From NCBI GenBank assembly GCA_030562195.1, contig JAUJPP010000012.1, positions 12,152,001-12,216,000 of the forward strand: a DNA stretch of 64,000 nt. The letters run 5' to 3'. The position numbers and the translations under genes were made by a program. Position 1 is the stretch's first letter. Each line of letters opens with the position of its first letter. A model generated the notes under the pieces. It was not told where the DNA came from, did no database searches, and saw nothing but the letters and a program-made list of their open reading frames with translations. Source of the DNA: Nipponacmea schrenckii (Eukaryota; Mollusca; Gastropoda; Lottiidae). This document shows positions 1-12,600 of the stretch, one piece after another.

Positions 1-638
1 GGACGCTGGTGATTGCTGTATACCTGGTAACAACACACATTTTACATGTTATAACCCTTCTTCACCTCACAGGTAAGGTGGCTTTTCAGTGCTCAGTGGA
101 ATTATCTTTTAAAGACTGTCAGTATAAATAACAAATTCTTACAGAGCAAAGCACTCTTAACTAGACAGGCAGCGTAATTAGCAAATGTAAACAATATGGT
201 AAGTATTCTTTATACGGCATTTAGTAATTGGTGGTATGATAATAATAACTAAGTTTTATGGAATTACAATTACTGAGTTTATTTATTTTTTACGACAAGA
301 GGACACTTGTTGAAACGTCGCAAAAAAAAAAAAAAAAAAAAAAAAAAAATAAAAATAAATAAACTCAGTAATTGTACTTCCATAAAACTTAGTTATTATT
401 ATAATATGGTAAGTATGCTGTAACTAGATTTCTACATGCATTTACAACAGTTACAACGCAACAGTTTAACACAAGTATCCTTTTATTTCCAGGGGCTATA
501 TGAGTGTCGTAGAACTAAAAGAAATCCTCCAGTTTGATAGCCGTTCCCATTTAAATGTCTATTTAGTGGCGTGGACAACTGGTGATATGATTGGTGTAGC
601 CACTTTTCCCTGGGAAAAACACGTTTATTCTATCCAAG
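1..638 (+). CDS. PAPPA: Pappalysin exons 1-2 of the window: LNR end and pre-catalytic segment
   Basis: Exon 1-72 (the window starts inside it) reads DAGDCC followed by a Cys-containing tail, the calcium-binding end of a Lin12-Notch repeat, and ends in phase 2 at a GTAAGG donor. Exon 493-638 follows a CAG acceptor, keeps the frame, and encodes the segment before the protease active site, including GVATFPWEK, a conserved pappalysin patch. It ends in phase 1 at GTACGT. The 420-bp intron between them contains a hairpin-forming inverted repeat. Confidence 0.88.
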
Positions 639-3600
639 GTACGTTTACATTTTATATAATATTATAACCAATCAAATTTAGAAACAGCTCGAGATATGGC
701 AATCATGGTTAGAAACAGCTCGAGATATGGCAATCATAGTAAGAAACAGCTCGAGATATGGCAATCATAGTAAGAAACAGCTCGAGATATGGCAATCATG
801 GTTAGAAACAGCTCGAGATACAGCAATCACGGTTTGAAACAACTCGAGATACAGCAATCATGGTTAGAAACAGCTCGAGATATGGCAATCATAGTTAGAA
901 ACAGCTCGAGATATGGCAATCATGGTTAGAAACAGCTCAAAATATGGTAATCATAGTTAGAAACAGCAATCATAGTTCGAAACAGCTCGAGATACAGCAA
1001 TCATGGTAAGAAACAGCTCGATATACAGCAATCATGGCTATAAACAGCTCGAGATACAGCAATCATGGTTAGAAACAGCTCGAAATATGGCAATCATAGT
1101 TAGAAACAGCAATCATAGTTCGAAACAGCTCGAGATATGGCAATCATTGTTAGAAACAGCTTGAGATATGGCAATCATAGTTAGAAACAGCCCAAGCTCG
1201 GGATATGGCAATCATTGTTAGATATAGCTCGAGTTTTAACAACCGATTTAGAAACAACTCGAGATGCAGCAATCAAGTTTAGATATAGCTCGAGTTGTAA
1301 CAACCAACTTTAGAAATAACTCGAGATGCAGCAATCAAGTTTAGATATAGCTCGAGTAACAACATTTAAATCCCGAGACTGCTCTAGATTCAGCACACGA
1401 ATTTAGATATATCTCGAGATTTACAATCAAATTTAGATAGGGGTTGATAATGCAACAATCTAAGATATTACTCTAGATCAATCAAGTTCAAATATAGCCC
1501 AAGATACAGAAGTCATATTGGATATTGCCCTAGATACAGAAATCATATTTGGATATACTAGTAGCTCTAGATTAAGAAATCATATTTGGATATAGCCCTA
1601 GATACAGAAATCATATTGGATATAGCCCAAGATACAGAAATCACATTTGGATATAGCCCTAGATACAGAAATTATATATGGATATAGCCCTAGATACAGA
1701 AATCATATTGGATATAGCCCTAGATACAGAAATCATATTGGATATACCCCTAGATACAGAAATCATATATGGATATAGCCCTAGATACAGAAATAATATC
1801 TGGATATACTAGTAACCCTAGATACAGAAATCATATATGGATATAGCCCTAGATACAGAAATCATATTTAGATATAGCCCTAGATACAGAAATCATATAT
1901 GGATATAGCCCTAGATACAGAAATCATATCTGGATATACTAATAGCCCTAGATACAGCAATCATATTTGGATATAGCCCAAGATGCAGAAATCATATTTG
2001 GATATAGCCCTAGATACAGGAATCATATTTGGATATATCCCTAGATACACAAATCATATCTGGATATACTAGTAACCCTAGATACACAAATCATATATGG
2101 ATAAAGCCCTACATACAGAAATCATATTTGGATATAGACCTATATACATAAATCGCATTTGGATAAAGCCCTAGACACAGAAATCATATTTGGATATAGC
2201 TCTAGATACAGAAATCATATTTGGATATAGTCCTAGATACAGAAATCATATTTGGATATACTAGTAGCCCTAGATACAGAAATCATATTTGGATATAACC
2301 CTAGATACAGAAACATTATTTGGATACAGTCCTAGATACAGAAATCATATTTGGATATAGCCCTGGATACATAAATCGTATTTGGATATAGCCCTAGGTA
2401 CAGAAATCATATTTGGATATAGCTCTCGATACAGAAATCATATTTGGATATAGCCTTAGATACAAACACCATATTTGGATATAGACCTAGATGCAAAAAT
2501 CATATTTGGATATAGACCTAGATACAAAAATCATATTTGGATATAACCCTAGATACAGAAATCATATTTGGATATAGCTCTACAGCACAAATAAATATAT
2601 AAGCCTTCTCGAACATATAATTTGAATGATCGAAAATTTCAACATGTTTTTCTATTAAAATGTAGTAAGAAATTTTAATAGCATAAGAAACTTCTCAATT
2701 CTCGACTGAGAATAAGGTAAACACCACTGAAGAAAAAAACATCTAACTTTCGATATACACAATATTAACCGTGCTAAACAATTGATGCAACAATTTATCT
2801 GAATATTAGTCAATAATTCACAAGGCTGTATTTATTTTTAGCCTCCAATAATCCTAGTATATCTTTTTCAAGATATAATTGAATCAATTGCCTATCCACC
2901 TACACCGTCTATAAGGTTAAAAAAGTCTGTTATAGAATAAATCTGAGATAATATCTATTTTAATAACACATTAAGTCTGTCCAGCCAACCATGCTTGACA
3001 TGGATGCCAAAGGTTAGAGTGCTGAAATTATGGAATTATACCATGACTAAATTAAAATTTCTAACGCTTCGACAATCCCGAACCACAATGTATCTTTCTT
3101 AAAGCGTTTCGGTGGAATCGGTGATTTGGTGTATTTTACATATACGGTACGGTATTTAAAGTTATTCATGTACGTATTTTATGCAACTGAAAACCATCTA
3201 AAAGGCCAATTGTCAAGGCATTTCAAACTTATGAAAACTTGTCGCAAACAATTCTGTAAATTACTTTTGCATTTAATCGTGTCTTTAATTTAGCCTTAAT
3301 CAACCATAAGCGGGACTAGGAATCGAACGTGAGACTATTGTACAAACGGCAATTGGAATGAAAATGGTGACAATCTGGTTCATAGTTTAGATTATTGTAG
3401 TGACCATGTCTCTTGGGAACTAGGTACTGACTTGTATTTTATGTCTGTGTCAGTCACCCACGCTGTGTCAAGACTTCAGAATGATGAGTTGAGCTAGTCA
3501 ATATGATGTCATGTCTCGCCCACTATAAAACCTATCTGTCAATCCGACGAAGGGAAAAGACACGATAAGAAGAGACGTGAAACAGGAATCCTCCATACTA

Positions 3601-6600
3601 AACGGTTATAAATTTTACATCCTGTTAGTGTTTTTGCATTAGTAAGAGATAGTAATCTCAGATTCACTGTGTAATGTGACAATCTGAAATAGGAAACCAA
3701 AATGCCATGTGTATCTCGTAAAACGTTATTTCTGATCAGATTCAGGCCTGAACTTTTTGTGAGACTCAAACGCTCTATTCCCGGAAATCAAGAAAGGTCA
3801 CCGGAAATAAACATCAAGTAATGATGGCTGCCAATGCTTTTAAACAACTTCATAAGTCAGCTCAGTTTATTTATTTATATTTTGAGATGACGTTGACCTG
3901 TCACGAGCGTCTGAACTAGTGGACAAGCTCGTCGTTTGGTTTTGTTTTAATAAAGAATTCTTTGCACTATAATTTAGCTATATGAATATTTCTTTGAAAC
4001 GATAAGTGTATAGGTCAAACTTTCCCAAACCAGTGACAGAAAGTACAATAGAGCTCTACAATTAGAGAATAATAATATAAGAGATATAATGTTATAAAAG
4101 CCTCCCCCACAATACAATCAGATAGATCAATATATTGATAAGGCTTGTAATGAAAGATAAACACATGTAATTAACTAATTAAAACACTTATTGTATATCA
4201 CGCTCGTCATAGTAATATATCACTATATGATATGGTCAGTATGAAGGTTATCAGGCCAGTATGTTACTACAGTAATATATTTATCTTGAGGAGTTCTGAA
4301 TTTCTATCGTACATTTAGTCAGTTTAAACACATTTGTGTCAATATGGGCAACAGAATAAAGTTTTCTCAATTTTCGAGTTACTGTCCTTCGTTAAGCAAA
4401 ACATTTTAAAATAAGCTTCAAGGCGGTCACGGCTATAAACTACTTTATAACTTCAGATCAAATCTGACTCCAACTTGGCTAGACTTTCAGAGAGGTTTAC
4501 TCAATGTCCTAACTGATAGGGTGTTTTCAGATGAAACCTTGTAAATTGTTAAACTATTGCTGGCATGTGGACTTCATTTCGGAGAGTTTGGCTTTGGTTA
4601 GCTGAACATAGCTAATTCATTTGCCATCTGTGGCCATGGCAAATCACAAAATTCAGCTTCTGTAACTTTTCTACAAAATGTCACATGAAAGCCTGGCTAA
4701 TTTTTCATACGGGACAAAAATTCAATATACTGTATGATGACCATGTCAATCTGCAACTAGTCAAACTACTGCTTGAATGTCACCACACACAGGGCGTTTT
4801 AGTGGTCCGCTATCTTGGATATCTTAATGTTGTTTCAAAGTGTATATCGCCTTAGATCAGTATAAAACTAATACCCTTAATTAAACGAGATAGCAATCTG
4901 GGCCTGGTAGATGTAGTGGTGTTTTGATGTATAAGATGATATAAATCATACTAATTCTATTCTCTACTGTCAACTCTTTACCGTTATATTATTGATCTAT
5001 CTCCTAGTTCTACAGAATATTTCCGGGTGGGTGTTAATAGAGGATTCTCCATCAGAAGAAGTGGACGGAAGCTGATACTGGCGACAGTTGTGTTTCCTTT
5101 CCAAATCTTTTTACGATTTCAGATACACTGTACATAGATATCAGATACACTGTTCATAGATTTTAGATACACTGTACATAGATTTCAGATACACTGTACA
5201 TAGATTTTTGATACACTGTACATAGATTTTCAGATACACTGTACATCAGATACATTGTACATAGATTTTAGATACACTGTACATAGGTATCAGATACACT
5301 GTACATAGATTTTATATACACTGTACATAGATTTTAGATACACTGTACATAGATTTCAGATACACTGTACATCAGATACATTGTACATAGATTTCAGATA
5401 CACTGTACATAGGTATCAGATACACTGTACATAGATTTCAGATACACTGTAAATAGATTTCAGATACATTGTACATAGATTTTAGATACTCTGTACATAG
5501 ATATTAGATACATTGTACATAGATTTCAGATACACTGTTAATCAGATACATTGTACATAGATTTCAGATACACTGTACATAGGTATCAGATACACTATAC
5601 ATAGATTTTAGATACACTGCACATAGATTTCAGATACACTGTACATCATATATATTGTACATAGATTTCAGATACACTGTACATAGGTTTCAGATACACT
5701 GTACATAGATTTCAGATACACTGTACATAGATTTCAGATACATTGTACATAAATTTTAGATACACTGTACATCAGATACATTGTACATAGATTTCAGATA
5801 CACTGTACATAGGTTTTAGATACACTGTACATAGATATTAGATACACTGTACATCAGATACATTGTACATAGATTTCAGATACACTGTAAATCAGATACA
5901 TTGTACATAGATTTCAGATACACTGTACATAGGTATCAGATACAATATACATAGATTTTAGATACACTGTACATAGATTTCAGATACACTGTACATAGAT
6001 TTCAGATACACTGTACATAGATTTCAGATACACTGTACATAGATTTCAAATACATTGTACATAGGTTTTAGATACACTGTACATAGATTTCAGATACACT
6101 GTACATAGATTTCAGATACACTATACATAGATTTCAGATACAGTGTACATAGATTTCAGATACACCGTACATAGATTTCAGATAAACTGTACATAGATTT
6201 AAGATACACTGTACATACATAGATTTCAGATACAATGTACATGAGATAAATTGTACATAGATTTCAGATACACTGTACATAGGTATCAGATACACATAGA
6301 TTTCAGATACACTGTACATAGATTTCAGATACATTGAACATAGATTTTAGATACACTGTACATAGATTTTAGATACACTTTACATAAATATCAGATACAC
6401 TGTACATAGATTTCAGATACACTGTAAATCAGATACATTGTACATAGATTTTATATACACTGTACAAAGGTATCATATAAGAATATTCTTATATGTTTAA
6501 AAAATCAATGGTTACCATTTTTAAATAGCAGAACATTTTTGAATGAAATATTTACCTCCAGCTTTGTCCAAGTCTTCGTCTTTATTCCTCAAAGTCTAAA

Positions 6601-9600
6601 TTCCAAATGCGTAAACGCGTAACGGAAATAGCTGAACAAGTTATTCTTACTTATGTGCTGTAAATACCACCTAATCTTTTGATTTATGGTAGCAGTTGTT
6701 TCATTCCAGGTGGAACAGTTGTACAACCGGAAACGTTTGGCGTGGAAGGTCAGATGGATAGCTTGGTACATGAAATTGGTCACAATTTTGGGTTGTGGCA
6801 TGTACATCATGGTGTTTCAGAAGTACCATGTGGTGATCAATGTTTGGAAAGCGAACCATCCATGATACATGGTGATATGTGTGCTGACACCTTCCCTACT
6901 CCGAAAAATCAAGGCTGCCACGATCCTTTACCTACTGAAGATGCTTGTGGTACTCTGACAGCTTATAAAGATACACCATTTAGAAATTATATGAGTTATT
7001 CTGGTATGATAACATTCAACCTTGCTTAAAGTCTTAATCTCATAGCAACCTAACCAACATGGTACTACTTGACTAAAAATGTTGCGAACGATAGACAAAA
7101 CTCTTTCGCATTTCCAGTTGGTCTGATGATGGTAAGATAATCTCACTGTACTGGTACGGTTCGGAGATAACCCAAGCTGGACAAATATATAATATTACTA
7201 AACACCTCTGTAATACACATACTATATTGTTTTTTTCTTCAGCTGATAACTGTAGTAGTGAATTTACACCACACCAAACAGCCAGAATGCATTGTTATTT
7301 AGATTTGGTTTATCAACCTTGGAGGAAAGCCACAGAACCTTCCCCTATACCATTAGCACCCAAGGTAAGTTATCCAGATGGTGGTATATGGAACGCCGTA
7401 ACTGCCTTCTTTTAGTATTTTTGCAGTATCAGTATCTTTTTGTATTATCAGCATCATCTTTTCGTATTATCATCTTTTTCTATTATCATCTTTTTCTATT
7501 ATAAGCATCATCTTTTTTGTAGTATCAGCATCTTTTTGTATTAAAAAGCATCATCTTTTCGTATTATCATCTTTTCGTATTAACATTTTTTCGTAATATC
7601 ATCTTTTTGCATTATCAGCATTATCTGTATTATCATCTTTGTGCATCATCTTTTTGCAGTATCAGCTTCTTTTTGTATTATCAGCATCATCTTTTCGTAT
7701 TATCATCTTTTTGTATTATCATCTTTTAGCATTATCAGCATTATCTGTATTATCATCTTTTTGTATTATCAGCATCATCTTTTTGTATTATCAGCATCAT
7801 CTCTTTGTATGATCATCTTTTCCGTAACTGGCCGTAGGTTTGCGGAAATCAACGGTAATCAAAGTCGACGTAAATAAGATGCCATAGACTAGGTCTCCGA
7901 TTAATTTAGTGATGGCATTTACAGATGTTTCTCTAATACTGATTAAAAGATAGCATGTCACGCTAAAGAAGTTGGAAGTAAAAACTCGCAGAAGTAGAAA
8001 TGTAGGAAGTCAAAAGTGACGGTCTGATGTAGAAAGCTGTTGAAAGGGGTTGGGGGCAGTAAACAGTCAAATATATGAGCCTGAAGGAATATATATTCAG
8101 AGGTAGGAAGGCAAAACTTGATTGGAAGTCAGAAGTCAGCAATAGGAAGTTGGGAATCACGTATGAAGTTAAAAGTGACAGTCTTGTGTAGGTAGTTGGA
8201 GGTCAGAGGTTCTATTTTCACGGGGGTTTAGAAAAATGAAAATGCTATGGTTTTTAAATGTCTTCTGACAAAGTCTGGCATGAAAAGAAGATTGAGAATC
8301 GTATTGCAGCTAATTCTCTAACAATGTCAAAATCATTTGTGAGACACTAAATTTGCTATCGTTAACTATTTGTGCTATGAATAAAAGAATTTGAATATTT
8401 CTATTGCACCAGGTTTTCTTAATACCATATGGTTAAATCTTCATGTAATGTTATATGTGGCCACAGGTATAGATATGCTCACCTTAATTCCCTTTTGATA
8501 TAGGATTTGTCCCAACATATTTTCCCCACTTCTTGGAAATTGAGTCAATGCATCATTGACTTCAGATTTAAACTCAGTATCATTAATTTTCTGAATTAAA
8601 CTGCGAACGGATAATTCAAAAAATGCCATTCGCCGATATACAGTTCTTTCTGATACAGACAGCAACTTTGAAATTTCAGATATCTTTTGATATATCAAAA
8701 CAATTCTCTTGTGTTTGCATTCTGACTGGGGCATATTTAATACATTCTGTTCTGATTTTCATCATATCTGAAGAATTTGATATCCCAAGTTATTCCATAT
8801 CAAATCTGGACAAATGGCAAACTATTTCAGGAGTTAATTTTTCTCTTTGAAAGGCAGGCGTATGCAATGAAAGGTGTAAATTTTCTAAAATCGTATCCAT
8901 TTTGACAAAATAAAAGTTGCGTCTCATTCACCTAGTCTACGACATCTTCTTTACGTCGACTTTTTACGAAAATTACCGTTGATTTCGGCCAGTTACGGAA
9001 AAGATGATCATACAAAAAGATGATAATACAAAAAGATGATGCTGGTAATACAAAAAGATGATAATACAAAAAGAGGATGCTGATAATGCAAAAAGATGAT
9101 CATACAAAAAGATGATAATACAAAAAGATGATGCTGGTAATACAAAAAGATGATAATACAAAAAGAGGATGCTGATAATGCAAAAAGATGATAATACAAA
9201 AAGATGATTATACGAAAAGATGATGCTGATGATACAAAAAGATGCTGATACTGCAAAAACACTAACAGAGGGCAGTTACGGCGTTCCATAGTGGTACATG
9301 TAATTGAACAACAGACAAAAATTGCATCATGGACTTCTTGCTTCTTAAACTATGATATTTCACCCGGTCTTAATAGCTATAGAGTCTCTACAAAATTCAA
9401 TCCTTTCGGACAACTCTAAAACTATTACAATGAATAATGATTCTTTTTTTAATTGATATAATAAATGATTCTCATTGAGTTTGTTTGTTTAGATAGCTCC
9501 ATCTCAAGAAGACTCGGTTAACAATAATCTGGACCCCGCCACTTGGCTCTGGCGTCAATGACTGGGATTCAGTTTGTAGTCTCTGTTCACCTGATGGATC

Positions 9601-12600
9601 ACTAACTCAATATGCTGTAAACGCTTCCTCACCATCTCCTACAGTTAGATGGAGTCCTCAACAAGCTACAGGTCCGTATATTGTACCATATTATACTATT
9701 AGATTGAAATAAACTTGGTCTGTTACAACTTAGTTCTAAAAGATGCTGATAGAGATATCAGAATGGCTTAAAGTTTTGAAGTCATCATCTTACCAAAAGA
9801 CACAACTACGGGTTATTTTCATCCATATTCATCAGCAGTGCTTTTCCTCTAAACTTTCTCTTCTTTACAACGGTAACTGGTTATAACCGACATTTTGTTG
9901 TTTTGTCGATCGATTGTAAAACCGGTACCTCCTTAAATTCGATAGTTTGGATTTTCAAAATCGGTTTCGAGGCGGTTCACTGCACACATTCTATTTCATA
10001 ACACGATGCAATTCGTTTAATTATTTCTATGAATATTAACAGGTACTCCTGATGCCGAGAAATGTGATTCTAGTATTAGAGCCTGGATGCCGAATGTCTA
10101 TAGCTGTAAGAAGAAAGGTTGTCGGATTGATTTATATTTTAAATGGCCAGTCATTCCACAGAGGTAAGTTTGTAATCGTACAATCAGTATCTTCTCTTTA
10201 CAATACAATCAGTATCTTATCAGTATCGCTTACAAATCCTCTCTTTACAATACAATCAGGATCTTAACAGTATCTCTTACAAACCCTCTCTTTACAATAC
10301 AATCAGTATCTTATCATCATCTCTTACAAATCCTCGCTTTACAATACAATCAGTATCTTATCAGTATCTCTTACAAACCCTCTATTTACAATACAATCAG
10401 TATCTTATCCGTATCTTTTACAAACCCTCTCTTTACAATACAATCAGTATCTTATCAGTATCTCTTACAAACCCTCTCTTTACAATACAATCAGTATCTT
10501 ATCAGTATCTCTTACAAATCCTCGCTTTACAATGCAATCAATATCTTATCCGTATCTCTTACAAACCCTCTCTTTACAATACAATCAGTATCTTATCAGT
10601 ATCTCTTACAAATCCTCTCTTTACAGTACAATCAGTATCTTTTCAGTATATCTTAGAAACCCCCTCTTTACAATACAATCAGTATCTTATAAGTATCTCT
10701 TACAAATCCGCTACAATACAATCAATATCTTATCAGTATCTCTTACAAACCCTCTCTTTACAATACAATCAGTATCTTATCAGTATCTCTTACGAACCCT
10801 CTCTTTACAATGCAATCAATATCTTATCCGTATCTCTTACAAACCCTCTCTTTACAATACAATCAGTATCTTAACATTATCTCTTACAAATCATCTCTTT
10901 ACAATACAATCAGTATCTTAACATTATCTCTTACAAATCCTCGCTTTACAATGCAATCACTATCTTATCCGTATCTCTTACAAACCCTCTCTTTACAATA
11001 CAATCAGTGTCTCTTACAAATACTCTCTTTACAATACAATCAGTATCTTAACAGTATCTCTTACAAATCATCTCTTTACAATACAATCAGTATCTTATCA
11101 TTATCTCTTACAAATCATCTCTTTACAATACAATCAGTATCTTATCAGTATCTCTTACAAATCATCTCTTTACAATACAATCAATATCTTATCAGTATCT
11201 CTTACAAATCATCTCTTCACAATACAATCTGTATCTTAACAGCATCTCTTCCGAATGCTCTCTAGAATATTAAATAAAGTATACATGTTTGATCTCTAGT
11301 TAGCAACAGGAACAACCGATATCAAACTTTAAGTCCACTGCATCGATGTGCTACGTGCTTGAAATAGTTGTTATAATGTTAAAAAGAATTTGCAGTGGGA
11401 AACCATGAAGGTATACGTTGCTATAATAGGAAGAAACTGAACTAAAGATACTGTTTACAATTCCATATTCAGTTATGTTGTCCGATGTAGATATGATCTT
11501 GAAAATTATGTGTTTTCAGATTGTCAATATGGGTGGTATGGAATGCTGTAAATGGTATTAAAAGAATTAAGTTGTATTATGAAGATGGTCAATCCAAACT
11601 GATCAAAGATTTACCAGCCCATTGTGATATGCCACTTACCACTAGGTTGAACGTCAATAAAAATATAACAAAGGTAAAAAGTAAAAAAGAAATTGCATTG
11701 TGAAAGGTTATTGAGACATACTGAAAGGACTCTGCGAAACAAAGAAAACAAAGGAAAACAACTCAGTTGTGTCTCTAACAAAAGTCACAACCTTTCACAC
11801 CTTGGTCGACCGAAATAACGAGGCAGATATTTTAAGGTTACCCGATTTCATTCTAGCGTCGACCTGGAACCACCATTTGTTCGACATCAAGCAAAAAATG
11901 TAATTTCTAACGCTCTAACCATATCTACTTGGAAGTAGATTGGCAGTTTAATGATTCGTTTCGTTTGAGGAAGCCTGTCTGTAATTTTTTTTATCGATTT
12001 GACAACGCTTGAAATTTACCTTTGTGTATTTACAGATAAGAATCTATACTAAAGATCAGTATGTAGCTATAGATGCTGTTGAAGTTAAATCATCTCCACA
12101 TAATAGTAGATGTAATACTTGTGATCAATTAAAATATCATATATATAGAGATCCACCGTTTAATCAACATCATTTTAAAACAACATGGACTACACTGTTT
12201 ACAGATAGGTAGGTGTTGGTCATCGTCTAAGCTATTGTAAATCTCAGACAGCCGCTGTCCAATTGACGTATTAAAGGTAAAAAGAAGCTCTTAGAAATAT
12301 TACATCTGTAAATATGGCCAACACAATTTTGTAAAGGGATAGAAATACAATTTTGGGTTTTTGTTGTTGACATTTTGCTCTTTTTTCACAGTGAAGTGGA
12401 AATTGGTAAGAGTTATCGTTATTGGATCAAGACATCATCTGGTCCGAAGATCAGCCAATCATCACCATCGTTACATTATATACATGGTCAGCCATATTGT
12501 GGTGACGGAGTCATCAATCAGTAAGTTTATGTAGATTTTGGACGTTCTGATATTTAGTGGTTAGATGGCGTTACGATGTTGTTACACTACAAAAATGCAT

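Larger units (their letters stand above)
7387..9290. mobile_element. Fold-back DNA transposon with 6-bp target duplication (intron 4)
   Basis: The left end TATGGAACGCCGTAACTGCC (7387-7406) is the exact reverse complement of the right end at 9271-9290. Direct copies of GTGGTA flank it (7381-7386 and 9291-9296). The inverted homology extends to about 7892 on the left and from about 8933 on the right, including a unique inner block (GTTACGG..., GTCGACGTAAA, CCTAGTCTA). Each arm holds a CATCTTTTT/TATTATCAG-type tandem repeat. The 1-kb centre holds a decayed transposase-like exon on the minus strand. The 6-bp duplication and rve-associated HTH suggest an IS3EU-like DNA transposon, but this class assignment is inference. 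Confidence 0.85.

Noticed and set aside
3302..3340. tRNA gene or SINE on the minus strand (GTTCGATTCCTAGTCCCGC)
   Set aside because: A B-box-like word is present but no A box, anticodon arm or matching acceptor stem could be found; at most a remnant.
6134..6334. 66-codon minus-strand frame
   Set aside because: Reads the 22-bp minisatellite backwards; not a gene.
10532..11265. Long overlapping open frames (129 and 151 codons) in intron 6
   Set aside because: They are translations of the 47-bp minisatellite cycling through three frames.
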